Shown here in pieces: positions 14,204 through 21,404 of a stretch of DNA of 21,404 nucleotides. The stretch is from Thermoproteota archaeon (GTDB lineage: Archaea > Thermoproteota > Thermoprotei_A > Sulfolobales > Pyrodictiaceae). The DNA is taken from NCBI GenBank assembly GCA_013153105.1, contig JAADFC010000043.1, positions 1 through 21,404 on the forward strand, read 5' to 3'. A program made the translations under genes and the position numbers. The notes beneath the pieces are model-generated. The model was not told where the DNA came from, did not search any database, and was given only the letters and a program-made list of their open reading frames with translations. How positions within the stretch are numbered: position 1 is the stretch's first letter; each line of letters starts with the position of its first letter.

Positions 14204-15592
14204 CTAGAACTCGGGTGCTATTACATACTCCTCGTCCCGATAGAGCACTACATAGAGTGCGGCCAGGGTCAGAGCTATGTTGGCTAGCGCCAGCAGCTGG
14301 AGGGCCTCCCTCGTATCTGTTTCGCCGAAGAGCACTACGTGGCCCTCGAGTTGGAAGCTCCTGAAGAAGAAGGTTGGCCTAACAAGCTCAACTACCTTAG
14401 CCTCCTCTAGCAGCCCTGCCGGAGTGTAGGAGACCTCGATGCTTAGCGGCACCACAGTCACCTCGAGACTCCGGTAGAAGGTTAATGGCACCACTATGCG
14501 TATGGGTTTGCTCAGCTGTACCCGGCCTGCAGGCTCCTCCAGCACGCCTAGCGCGTCAAGCGTGGCCACTAGTATGCGTCCTGGCAAGCTGGCCGCAGCC
14601 TCTACCACCGGGAAGGCCCGTATCCCGGGCGCCTTGATCACGTAGAACCGGTCGGCACCGGCGGCGTTGCCGGCTGTCCATTCGGCTGTGTAGCCTGCGA
14701 GCAGGGCAGGCTTCGTAGATACGATAACGTAGCTGAACGCAGCGCCTGCAAGGAGTGTTAGGGAGAGTGCAGCGAAGAGGCTCTTGGCTGTGGCTGATAG
14801 CCCGCGGTGGCGCCATGGTATGAACCGCAGTATACCGCCGAAGAGGACTGGTGCACGGAGATACTGGAGGTAGCGGAGCCGTACTCTATCAACGACTAAG
14901 GGTAGGAGCGCTATGCCGGTTATGAACCCGCCTGCGTGGGCGAAGAAGGCTACCTGGCTGTTCAGCGCGAAGTACCCCTCTAGCACCTGGACGGCGAACC
15001 AGAACAGTAGATAGTAGGCTGCGAGCATCTCGAAGCATACCGGCACGAAGAGCAGGAAGAAGCATGCAGCCAGCCGAGTGCCCGGGTACAGTAGCATGTA
15101 TGCCCCCAAGACGCCACTTATGGCGCCGCTGGCTCCGACACTGGGTATTGCAAGCGCAGTGGGGCTCTGTAGGTAGGTGAACACTGTATGGAACATCGCT
15201 GCAGCGACCCCGCTCGCCAGATACAGCGCGAGGAACCTCGCGGAGCCCAGCGTCCTCTCGACAGCACGGCCGAAGAGGTAGAGGAAGTACATGTTGAAGA
15301 ATATGTGGAATATGTCGGCGTGCGTGAACATCGCCGTGAAAACCCTATAGAAGCTTCTAGGCTCAACAAGGAACTGTGCAGGCACGAACCCGAGCCTCGA
15401 TATCCACTCCACCGTAGTCTGTGTGAACATCGTTGAGTACGACGTAACAATGTAGACGATAACGTTCAGCGCGATCACAGCCTTGAGCGCGGGTGTGCCC
15501 CCCATTATCCATGCGGGCTCCTCGGTACCCACAGCTAGGCCCCGGAACGGCGGCAGTAGACCGCGACCAGCGCCAGCAGGCACCGTAGGCAC
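14204..15592 (-). CDS. Rhomboid-family intramembrane serine protease with added C-terminal domain
   Basis: Cleaves transmembrane segments within the membrane. The rhomboid core spans about 36-235 with six helices. Landmarks are Asn100 in HADIFHIFFNMYFLYLFG, the catalytic Ser155 in GASGAISGVLGAY and His219 in AFFAHAGGFITGI, so the dyad is intact. Beyond the core there is a basic cytoplasmic stretch (236-268) and a seventh helix (271-291). A roughly 140-residue, strand-rich domain (292-430), probably outside the cell, follows. A last helix (431-451) and a short acidic tail end the protein. This C-terminal part matches no family I know. The GTG start at 15592 is supported by TTATAG on the minus strand about 26 bp upstream, which would give a nearly leaderless transcript. 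ATG 15505 is the alternative and removes 29 non-membrane residues. proC follows after 18 bp. Confidence 0.92.
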   Translation of the reverse strand: MPTVPAGAGRGLLPPFRGLAVGTEEPAWIMGGTPALKAVIALNVIVYIVTSYSTMFTQTTVEWISRLGFVPAQFLVEPRSFYRVFTAMFTHADIFHIFFNMYFLYLFGRAVERTLGSARFLALYLASGVAAAMFHTVFTYLQSPTALAIPSVGASGAISGVLGAYMLLYPGTRLAACFFLLFVPVCFEMLAAYYLLFWFAVQVLEGYFALNSQVAFFAHAGGFITGIALLPLVVDRVRLRYLQYLRAPVLFGGILRFIPWRHRGLSATAKSLFAALSLTLLAGAAFSYVIVSTKPALLAGYTAEWTAGNAAGADRFYVIKAPGIRAFPVVEAAASLPGRILVATLDALGVLEEPAGRVQLSKPIRIVVPLTFYRSLEVTVVPLSIEVSYTPAGLLEEAKVVELVRPTFFFRSFQLEGHVVLFGETDTREALQLLALANIALTLAALYVVLYRDEEYVIAPEF

Positions 15593-15617
15593 CGTTCTAG
15601 CCGTCCCTCCGCCGAGC

Positions 15618-15622
15618 TATAA
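15618..15622 (-). promoter_or_regulatory. TATA box of the rhomboid gene
   Basis: On the minus strand the sequence reads GTTATAG. Its centre is about 28 bp before the GTG at 15592, the normal spacing from TATA box to transcription start, so the messenger would be leaderless or nearly so. Confidence 0.5.
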
Positions 15623-15726
15623 CACTCCACTGCCCTCCACAATAGTTTCGGTCAACCCGCCCCCATTCTCGCGCCGATTTTCCCCTGCCGAGACGGGCAA
15701 CCCGAGACAAAGGGGGCGCGTACCCA

Positions 15727-16278
15727 ATGCAGGTATTACAGCTCTACGCTACCAGAAGGGTAATACGATGCCCCGTCTGCGGCTCCGGCAATGTAGTACT
15801 CGACTACCACACAGGGCAGCTTATCTGTAGAAGCTGCGGCACCGTAATCGAGGAGGAGGTATTCGACTTCGCGCCCACTGCGCCGCGGGAGGAGCCGGTC
15901 AAACCCCAGGGCGTGCGCAGGGCGCAGGGCGCCTCGAGGCTCCGCGAGGCGCGTGCGCTGACCAAGTTGTCTCTAATACTTGGCGCCGACGCGGTGGATA
16001 GGCTCACGGCATCCCTGGCTCTGGAGAAGCCAGAGAACCTGCTCGACATGCTAAGGGACAACCCGTGCATAAGGCGTCTAGTCCAGAAACTACGGCGAGG
16101 CGAGGAGAAGGCTGCAGCTATACATGTAGCGTACATGCTGAAGATGGGCTCATACCCCCTATACGCCGAGCTTGCAGAAAACTATGGCATAGAACGTAGG
16201 AAAGTCCTGGCTATAGCTAGGAAGGTCAGAAAGTGCCTATCAATAGAGAGCCCAGCCGCGGTACTCGCGAGAGCCTAG
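15727..16278 (+). CDS. Short TFIIB/TFB-like zinc-ribbon protein, possibly TFB3-like
   Basis: A 183-residue relative of the archaeal general transcription factor TFB. Residues 15-37 form a TFIIB-type zinc ribbon (CPVCGSGNVVLDYHTG and CRSCG; ligands Cys15, Cys18, Cys34, Cys37). A linker of about 70 residues follows, rich in arginine and proline. Residues about 112-172 form helices resembling part of one cyclin repeat (EEKAAAIHVAYMLKMG...LAENYGIERRKVLAIARKVRK). A normal TFB has about 300 residues with two full cyclin repeats, so this is a truncated type. Sulfolobus TFB3 has such a shortened layout and works in the DNA-damage response; equivalence is inference. ATG 15727 follows AGGGGGCGCG. It diverges from the rhomboid gene and precedes the Nog1-like gene by 64 bp. 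It could be another zinc-ribbon regulator. Confidence 0.82.
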   Translation: MQVLQLYATRRVIRCPVCGSGNVVLDYHTGQLICRSCGTVIEEEVFDFAPTAPREEPVKPQGVRRAQGASRLREARALTKLSLILGADAVDRLTASLALEKPENLLDMLRDNPCIRRLVQKLRRGEEKAAAIHVAYMLKMGSYPLYAELAENYGIERRKVLAIARKVRKCLSIESPAAVLARA

Positions 16279-16342
16279 GGCGGGCGTGAAAAGGCGATAA
16301 GAGCAGTGTACCAGAGCCACCCCCGCCTGGGGCTGGAACAAA

Positions 16343-17470
16343 GTGCAGTCTAGAGAAGCCCGGGAGCAGCCGCCCTGGCTGCAGAGGCAGATAGAAGCAC
16401 AGAAGCTCACGGCCCTAGTCGCGAGGCTAAAAAGGCTCTACATATACACGGCGGAGGAGATAGTAGCGGCTGTCGGCGAGCACTACCGCAAGCTCCGACC
16501 GCGAAGGCCCGGAAAGCAAGGTCGGCTCGAGTTCGAGGTAAAACGGCTCGAGACAGTGTACAACGTGGCTGTGAGCAGGCTGAAGAGAGCCCTAGAGATG
16601 CCCCGACCCGAGGAGATGAGCACATTCCACCGCCTGCTCGTGGACGGTTTCGTAGGGCTAGACCGTTACACCGAGGCACTAGCCCGCATACGTGCCTCAA
16701 TACGTGTAATTAAGAACATATGGGACGAGTACCGTCTGCTCATAGTATCCGCGGAGACCACACGCGAGGCGGCACGGCTGCGCAGAGAGGGCAGCGGGCG
16801 AATACTCTCGGTCGTACGCAGAAGGAGACGTGATCTCGAGCTCCTTCGCAGTGTGAGGATAGAGCTCCTCAAGACGCATGTTATAAGCGAGGGACTACCG
16901 GTTGTTGTAGTGGCCGGCATCCCGAGTGTTGGCAAGTCGACTATAGTGTCGAGGCTCTCCACAGCCGAGCCCGAGGTGGCGGCATACCCATTCACGACTA
17001 AAACCGTAATAGTCGGAAAAGTCTCCGACATGTTCCCAGCGTTCTACATGGTTGACACCCCGGGTATACTCGAAAGGCCTTGGCATATGCATAACCAGAT
17101 AGAGCGGAAGGCACTCGCGGCCCTCGCAGCACTACCCGACGTAGTACTATTCCTCCTCGACGCGAGCCCCGAAAGGATACAGGACATAGACGAGCAGGTG
17201 GAGCTGCTGAGAGACGTCGCGAGGAGAATGATAAAAGGCTACGAGCGCGGCCTAATTATAGCAGTAAACAAGGTTGACCTCTCCGGCCCCCACGCAGCCA
17301 AGGATGCAGGGAGCAAGGCAGTCGAAGCTATACGAGAGGAGGGCCTCGAGAACCGCCTCTGCAGCCAGCCTCTCCTAATCTCAGCCGCCCAGGGGGCCGG
17401 CCTGCAGGAACTCAAAGCTGCGCTGCGCGGATGCGTGAAACGCTACGCCACGTGGCTCTTCTCACGCTGA
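16343..17470 (+). CDS. Nog1-like GTPase (ribosome biogenesis, OBG/HflX-related TRAFAC class)
   Basis: Archaeal Nog1-type GTPase, expected to act in maturation of the large ribosomal subunit. The first 185 residues form the helical bundle of Nog1 (basic, coiled-coil prone, e.g. LRRLYIY and the arginine run near 159-163). The G domain follows with G1 GIPSVGKST (192-200), G2 in YPFTTK (215-220), G3 DTPG (238-241), G4 NKVD (309-312) and G5 SAA (347-349). The sequence AAYPFTTKTVIVG is characteristic of the OBG/Nog1 group. The length of 375 is normal for the archaeal form, which lacks the long eukaryotic C-terminus. The start is GTG 16343, with GGGGCTGG about 8 nt before it; no ATG occurs nearby. 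Its 3' end overlaps rtcA by 28 bp. Confidence 0.92.
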   Translation: MQSREAREQPPWLQRQIEAQKLTALVARLKRLYIYTAEEIVAAVGEHYRKLRPRRPGKQGRLEFEVKRLETVYNVAVSRLKRALEMPRPEEMSTFHRLLVDGFVGLDRYTEALARIRASIRVIKNIWDEYRLLIVSAETTREAARLRREGSGRILSVVRRRRRDLELLRSVRIELLKTHVISEGLPVVVVAGIPSVGKSTIVSRLSTAEPEVAAYPFTTKTVIVGKVSDMFPAFYMVDTPGILERPWHMHNQIERKALAALAALPDVVLFLLDASPERIQDIDEQVELLRDVARRMIKGYERGLIIAVNKVDLSGPHAAKDAGSKAVEAIREEGLENRLCSQPLLISAAQGAGLQELKAALRGCVKRYATWLFSR

Positions 17471-18537
17471 ATACAGGCCCCCTCAACCTCTACAGTAAAC
17501 GGCTTATCCTTATCGCCCCCCTCCACAAGCCTGAACCTTGCCTCCGGCAGTATCTTGCCTATGATGTACATGTTCGTCTCAGCGTGGCTTGTGAGCCTCG
17601 AGCCTCCGAGAACACTCCGGCCACAAGCTATGGCGGCGTATGTGAGGAGCATATCGGACGCATGCCTATCCAGAGCCATGCCGGTCTCCAGGTCCTCGAG
17701 AAGCTTCGCCGCGGCCTCCTCGCCCACACGCTCGGCGGGCTTACCCTTAGCGCCCAGGGCATCGCCGCCCAGCACGCTCTTCTCGGTATAGGCCCACACC
17801 ACTATCCCGCTGCCAGGCCCCAGATGAGGGTCGCGACGCGGGTCATAGTACTCCACCTCTATCTTGACCGGCACCCCCAGCCGCGATAGCAGCCTCTCGG
17901 CAGCCCTAGCCTGCCTCTCAGCCACATGAGCAGGCAGGCGCACGGTATGGCTTATACCCTCAATAGCTCTAACCTCGCCCCTGCGGTCAAGCTCTACAGC
18001 CTCAAGCCTACCTGGAGGATTGGAGACGCGAGCAACCACTATACCCCCGCCACGCGGGTAATGGCCACGCCGCCTCACTACGACCTCAAAGCGGTAACCC
18101 ATCCTTTCAAGCAGACGACGCAGCACATGCCGAACATAGTCAACCGGAGGGCTCCAGGGGACATCAGTACCACCCCTAACCTCAACCTCCACCGGGCCCG
18201 GCGCGAAGGCCATCACCGGCAGTATAGCCTGAAGAACAAGCGTTATGCTACCAGCGGTCCCTATATCGAAGCGGAAGCGCCCAGCCCGTATGCGGCCCGG
18301 GTAGAAGACTATCTCTGTAGAGCCCAGCTTCAGCCCCTCCACCCTGGCGCCAGCAAGCTCGGCGACAGCCTTCACAGACACCATATGCTGCCTCTGGAGC
18401 CCCGGCCTCGGCCTCTTCGCCCTGATATTGAAGATCCTCACCGGCCTCCCGGTCAACGCTGAAAGCGCCAAACTAGTCCGGAGAATCTGGCCCCCACCCT
18501 CGCCGAAGCTGCCATCTATCTCGACAACCCCGCTCAA
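17443..18537 (-). CDS. rtcA: RNA 3'-terminal phosphate cyclase
   Basis: Uses ATP to convert an RNA 3'-phosphate to a 2',3'-cyclic phosphate, part of RNA end processing and repair. The signature EIDGSFGEGGGQILRTSLAL lies at 6-25. Substrate-site residues appear in RPGLQRQH (44-51), FDIGTAGSITLVLQ (90-103) and RGGTDVPWSPPVDY (121-134). The histidine that becomes adenylylated is His292 in ALDRHASDMLLTYAAI. The length of 364 is usual. A GTG at 18579 would allow 14 extra residues. However, TTG 18537 places the family start exactly and is preceded, 8 nt upstream, by a perfect GGAGGTGA ribosome binding site at the end of the nadM gene. The pair nadM-rtcA is thus an operon with a 4-bp gap. Convergent overlap with the Nog1-like gene is 28 bp. 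Confidence 0.95.
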   Translation of the reverse strand: MSGVVEIDGSFGEGGGQILRTSLALSALTGRPVRIFNIRAKRPRPGLQRQHMVSVKAVAELAGARVEGLKLGSTEIVFYPGRIRAGRFRFDIGTAGSITLVLQAILPVMAFAPGPVEVEVRGGTDVPWSPPVDYVRHVLRRLLERMGYRFEVVVRRRGHYPRGGGIVVARVSNPPGRLEAVELDRRGEVRAIEGISHTVRLPAHVAERQARAAERLLSRLGVPVKIEVEYYDPRRDPHLGPGSGIVVWAYTEKSVLGGDALGAKGKPAERVGEEAAAKLLEDLETGMALDRHASDMLLTYAAIACGRSVLGGSRLTSHAETNMYIIGKILPEARFRLVEGGDKDKPFTVEVEGACIQREKSHVA

Positions 18538-18541
18538 CCCC

Positions 18542-19066
18542 CTAGTCACCTCCCGCCAGCCTCCGCAGCCTCTCCACACCCCCGATAGACTCTATGTATT
18601 CAGCCACGCTGCTGGGCACCAGCTCGCGCCAGCGCGCGTCGCCCCGGAGCATCATCTCGCGGATACGCGTGGCGCTATAGACTTCCCTATCAAAGGCCGG
18701 CTGCATACGCACCTCGTACCCATACTCCTCGAAGAGCCTTGCAACAAGCGGGTTCCTCGTAAACACCACATCGAAAGACGGCAGCAGCATCTCCAGGTAG
18801 CGTGTCCACACAAAGTTCATAGCTATATCAGGAACCGGGGCTATGATGAACCCCTGGCTGGAGCCCAGCGTCTCACGGAGCCCCCTCAACAGCATCTCGA
18901 ACCGCTCGCCAGCCGTGAACGGGTTGCGAAGCGTATGACTCTCCTGGGCCGAGCCGATGACCACCACAACCTCATCGACACCCCCCTTCTCGACTATCCA
19001 CTTCAAGGCATGGAAATGGCCATAGTGAGGCGGCTGAAACCTGCCAACAAAGAGCCCCCGCCGCAA
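18542..19066 (-). CDS. nadM: Nicotinamide-nucleotide adenylyltransferase (archaeal type)
   Basis: Joins nicotinamide mononucleotide and ATP to give NAD. The nucleotidyltransferase motif appears as GRFQPPHYGH (8-17, with His14 and His17). The second signature is SATRIREMM (131-139), equivalent to the ISATKIR of archaeal enzymes. A TRNPLVARLF stretch (103-112) belongs to the nucleotide site. Length of 174 residues is normal. The start is TTG at 19066, directly before the family's N-terminus (RRGLFVGRF); GGGGGCGGCG lies a few bases upstream. Only 32 bp separate it from the divergent RNA methyltransferase gene, so promoters must overlap or lie inside the neighbours. It is the first gene of an operon with rtcA; NAD supply and RNA repair are not obviously linked, so this may be housekeeping grouping. 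Confidence 0.95.
   Translation of the reverse strand: MRRGLFVGRFQPPHYGHFHALKWIVEKGGVDEVVVVIGSAQESHTLRNPFTAGERFEMLLRGLRETLGSSQGFIIAPVPDIAMNFVWTRYLEMLLPSFDVVFTRNPLVARLFEEYGYEVRMQPAFDREVYSATRIREMMLRGDARWRELVPSSVAEYIESIGGVERLRRLAGGD
18546..18553 (-). promoter_or_regulatory. rtcA: Ribosome binding site that fixes the rtcA start
   Basis: On the minus strand GGAGGTGA is a full complement of the 16S rRNA 3' end. It lies inside the last codons of nadM and is followed, after 8 nt, by the TTG at 18537, deciding against the upstream GTG. Confidence 0.7.
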
Positions 19067-19098
19067 CTATCGCCGCCCCCGCACATGATACCGCGCGG

Positions 19099-20157
19099 GT
19101 GACGGCCTCGCGGCCGGCAGAAAAGCTGGAGAAGCTGCTGCGCACCATAGAGAGCGAACTACAGGAAGTTCATGCACGCCTGTGGAGAACACACGGCCGG
19201 GATGCGGAGAGGCTAGCGCGGAGGGTAGGCGGGTGGCTCCATCCACACCACGCGGCAAGGTACATAGAGCTGCTGGGCCTACAAGAGGCGCTTAAACACT
19301 TCAAAACAGACCATACAAAGATAATGACTACAATAAGAGTTAACACGCTGAAAGCTGATGTAGAAGAGGTAAAGGAAAGCCTTGAGGCGAAAAACTTCAA
19401 GGTTGAACGCCACCCCTACATAGGCTACGGACTTGTCATAAAACACGCGCCGATATCGCCGGGCGCCACCCGGGAGTACATGAGGGGCCTATACACTATA
19501 CAAGGGCCAGCCTCGATGCTCGCCGTCCCTGCAATGGAGCCCGAGAAACTGCCGGGAGAGCCCAGGATAGCCGACCAGTGCGCCGGGGCAGGCGTGAAGA
19601 CCACACAGATATCGCAGCACAGGCCAGACTCGGCAATAGCAGCCATAGATATAAACAGGAGGAAGCTCAGGGCGCTGCGCAACAACGCGCAGCGCCTAGC
19701 AGCAAGCAATATAGCAGCCTACCATATGGATGGCCGGCAGCTAGACAGCCTAGGCGCCTTCGACGCAGTACTCCTAGACGCGCCCTGCAGCGGTGAAGGG
19801 CTAACCCCCTTCCCCAAGGGGCAGTGGCCACGGAGCTTCGACGATATACGCGGCCGCGTCCGCCTCCAAGCCGAGCTGCTTGCAGCCGCTTACCGGGCCC
19901 TAAAGCCCGGCGGCACGCTCGTCTACGCGACATGCAGCCTATCGGTCGAGGAGAACGAGTACCTGCTGACGCGCATACTACAAGCGTTCGAGGGGCTTGA
20001 ACCCCAGAGAAACCCTCTCCAGCACGGCCTCCCCGGCATAACCAGCTACGCCGGCATCCAGCTGGACCCCCGGCTCCGCGATGCATGCAGGCGATTCTAC
20101 CCCCACATACACCACACGGAGGGCTTCACAATATGCAGACTCGCAAAGAAAGGGTAG
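19099..20157 (+). CDS. RNA m5C methyltransferase, NOL1/NOP2/Sun (NSUN) family
   Basis: SAM-dependent cytosine-C5 methyltransferase acting on rRNA or tRNA. An N-terminal part (about 40-150) includes the family's RNA-recognition region (TTIRVNTLKADVEEV and GLYTIQGPASMLAV). The Rossmann core begins with DQCAGAGVKTTQ (159-170), a variant of the usual CAAPGGKT loop, followed by AIDINRRKLRALRNN. The two conserved cysteines are present: Cys230 in LLDAPCSGEG and Cys279 in YATCSLSVEENE, giving release and catalysis respectively in this family. GTG 19099 is used; the resulting 352 residues are normal. It begins 32 bp from divergent nadM. The downstream PUA-domain gene overlaps it by 25 bp, so methyltransferase and RNA-binding protein are made together. 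Target base is unknown. Confidence 0.93.
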   Translation: MTASRPAEKLEKLLRTIESELQEVHARLWRTHGRDAERLARRVGGWLHPHHAARYIELLGLQEALKHFKTDHTKIMTTIRVNTLKADVEEVKESLEAKNFKVERHPYIGYGLVIKHAPISPGATREYMRGLYTIQGPASMLAVPAMEPEKLPGEPRIADQCAGAGVKTTQISQHRPDSAIAAIDINRRKLRALRNNAQRLAASNIAAYHMDGRQLDSLGAFDAVLLDAPCSGEGLTPFPKGQWPRSFDDIRGRVRLQAELLAAAYRALKPGGTLVYATCSLSVEENEYLLTRILQAFEGLEPQRNPLQHGLPGITSYAGIQLDPRLRDACRRFYPHIHHTEGFTICRLAKKG

Positions 20158-20657
20158 CAGACAAGCCCGCAGCGCTAAGGAAGCTGCGCAGCCTGCTTGA
20201 ATGCTACGGGTTCACCCGGATACTCGAAGGCAGAGAGGCCCGCTGCACCGTAGACGAGGGCGGGTGCACACTCTACCTTCTAGACCGGCAGCTGGCACGC
20301 AGCCTGCGCGGCACACCCCTCTTCGCAGGCGTACCCGTGGCACTGCTCCGCGGGGCCCGGCTGCTGCCCACACTCGGCCTCCTCTCCCTCGCGGAGCGCG
20401 CGGGCATAACACCGAGGCGCCACTATGTAGTCGTCGGCGAACATGCAGCTAACCTCTTCACCTACGGTAGAGACATCTTTGAAGAATCGCTAGAGAAGAC
20501 TGAGATAGACGAGTCCTGCGCACGTCAGGGTATACCGCTAGTCGTCGTAGACCCCGAGGGTGGACTGCTAGGCTACGGCGCACCGCGCAGGAAGGCTGGG
20601 AGGCTTTTAATCCACAACCTCCTCGACGTCGGCTGGTACTTGAGGAGCGGGGTGTAG
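20133..20657 (+). CDS. PUA-domain RNA-binding protein (Nip7/UPF0113-like)
   Basis: A 174-residue protein with a pre-PUA domain (about 12-92, containing LLECYGFTRILEGREA and the strand CTLYLL) followed by a PUA domain. The PUA domain covers 97-172 (HYVVVGEHAANLFTYGRDIFEES ... IPLVVVDPEGGLLGYG ... NLLDVGWYLR). The LFTYGRDIF and DVGWYLR pieces are hallmarks of the Nip7-like group, which binds rRNA in 60S-type subunit assembly. The frame is open from 20085, but ATG 20133 is preferred because it avoids a 16-residue extension buried in the upstream gene. It still overlaps that gene by 25 bp, implying coupled translation. In many archaea such proteins sit next to, or are fused with, NSUN methyltransferases, so it probably guides or assists the methyltransferase. 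That role is inference. Confidence 0.85.
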   Translation: MQTRKERVADKPAALRKLRSLLECYGFTRILEGREARCTVDEGGCTLYLLDRQLARSLRGTPLFAGVPVALLRGARLLPTLGLLSLAERAGITPRRHYVVVGEHAANLFTYGRDIFEESLEKTEIDESCARQGIPLVVVDPEGGLLGYGAPRRKAGRLLIHNLLDVGWYLRSGV

Positions 20658-20665
20658 AGAGAGCT

Positions 20666-21404
20666 ATGCCTCTAAACAAGGGCGACTTCGTCCTCGTGGA
20701 GTACACGCTCAAGGTGAAGGAGTCCGGCGAGGTTATAGACACAACCTCAAAGGAGGTAGCCGAGAAGGCAGGGATCTACGACCCCAAGGAGCGCTATGGG
20801 CCGCGTCTAGTCATCGTCGGTGAAGGCAGGCTGATAAAGGGCCTCGAGGAGGCTATAGAGAAGCTTGACGAGGGACAGGAAACGAAGATTGTAATACCCC
20901 CCGAGAAAGGCTACGGCAAGCGCGACCCGAACAACATCAAGGTTATGAACAAGTCACAGTTTCTGCGCAGCGGCGTGTACCCGGAGCCAGGCAAGGTAGT
21001 CGAGATAAACGGGAAGCTAGCCATAATAAGAAGCGTCACAGGCGGCCGCGTCATAGTCGACTTCAACCACCCCTTGGCTGGCAAGACTCTAGAAGCCGAG
21101 GTTAAGGTGGTGCGTGTACTGCGCAGCGTCCCGGAGAAGGTTAAGCACCTGCTCCTCCGCAGACTGCCGCCGATAATAGGCGACGAGGACATAAACGTCG
21201 AGTACGTCCCCGAGGAGAAGCACGTCAAGGTGCACTTCAACGAGAAGGCGCTGGTTATACAGGAGATGCAGACAGTGAAGAGGATAGTAGTGAATGAGAT
21301 AGGCAGGTTCATGCGTCCTGACGTGGAGAAGATAGACTTCATAGAGCATGTAAAGTTTGCGAGCAAGAAGCCTGAGGAGGAGAAGCAGGCTGGGGAGGGC
21401 GAGG
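20666..21404 (+). CDS. FKBP-type peptidyl-prolyl cis-trans isomerase, long archaeal form (3' end missing)
   Basis: Catalyses proline isomerisation and acts as a folding chaperone (SlyD/FKBP26 type). The frame begins at ATG 20666, 8 bp after the PUA gene, with GGGGTG about 11 nt upstream, and runs out of the window with 246 codons visible. The FKBP part (1-85 and 135-150) has DFVLVEYTLK, GEVIDTTSKE, LVIVGEGRLIKGLEEAI and IVIPPEKGYGKRDP. An inserted chaperone flap (about 88-135) follows. It closes with VDFNHPLAGKTLEAEVKVV, the most diagnostic stretch. Residues from about 152 form the extra C-terminal domain of the long archaeal class, here ending in a glutamate/lysine-rich tail. A full protein would be around 250 residues, so only a few residues are missing. 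It is probably the last gene of the methyltransferase operon. Confidence 0.93.
   Translation, partial: MPLNKGDFVLVEYTLKVKESGEVIDTTSKEVAEKAGIYDPKERYGPRLVIVGEGRLIKGLEEAIEKLDEGQETKIVIPPEKGYGKRDPNNIKVMNKSQFLRSGVYPEPGKVVEINGKLAIIRSVTGGRVIVDFNHPLAGKTLEAEVKVVRVLRSVPEKVKHLLLRRLPPIIGDEDINVEYVPEEKHVKVHFNEKALVIQEMQTVKRIVVNEIGRFMRPDVEKIDFIEHVKFASKKPEEEKQAGEGE

Noticed and set aside
17926..18579. Plus-strand frame of 178 codons opposite rtcA and the GTG 18579 start for rtcA
   Set aside because: The antisense frame has no motif, and the perfect ribosome binding site plus family N-terminus place the rtcA start at TTG 18537.

Overview
The window looks like chromosomal DNA of a hyperthermophilic crenarchaeon, most likely a Desulfurococcales member near Pyrodictium/Hyperthermus. 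This is inferred from an archaeal ATP-dependent DNA ligase, an NSUN-type RNA methyltransferase next to a PUA protein, a Nog1-type GTPase, a TFB-type zinc-ribbon protein, heavy AGG/AGA/ATA codon use in a GC-rich genome, frequent GTG and TTG starts, and very short or overlapping gene junctions. I found no rRNA, tRNA, CRISPR array, insertion sequence or integration scar. The species assignment is inference.

Layout. 48-2457 (+): an unrecognised 165-residue protein, then DNA ligase. 2458-2736: a GC-rich stretch without a convincing gene, the only convergent junction here that is not overlapped. 2737-4845 (-): a DUF2299-like protein followed by a CPA2-type antiporter with a C-terminal CBS pair. 5009-6399 (+): a single-domain KaiC-like ATPase with its own TATA box, then a small four-helix membrane protein. 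6363-7082 (-): a stand-alone Cas4-like nuclease. 7202-8443 (+): a PLP aminotransferase.

The centre is a guanine-nucleotide block. guaA (-, GMP synthetase, both domains in one chain) and guaB (+, IMP dehydrogenase) diverge from a 90-bp spacer with one near-symmetrical AT-rich element that can act as a TATA box on both strands. guaA is translationally coupled (4-bp overlap) to a shortened, degenerate medium-chain dehydrogenase-like protein, and guaB is followed by an AP-endonuclease-2-fold sugar isomerase-like gene. IMP to XMP to GMP is therefore driven from one control region.

The right third holds a rhomboid protease with an extra C-terminal domain plus proC (-), a short TFB-like factor (possibly TFB3-like) and a Nog1-like GTPase (+), nadM plus rtcA (-), and then a + operon of an RNA m5C methyltransferase, a Nip7-like PUA protein and an FKBP-type prolyl isomerase cut by the window end. 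RNA maturation, ribosome assembly, NAD synthesis and protein folding dominate this part.

I see no obvious new multi-gene defence or mobile system. The best leads are the shared guaA/guaB promoter, the rhomboid with an added outer domain, the truncated TFB paralogue, the orphan Cas4-like protein, the unexplained 279-bp convergent gap, and the repeated tail-to-tail gene overlaps.
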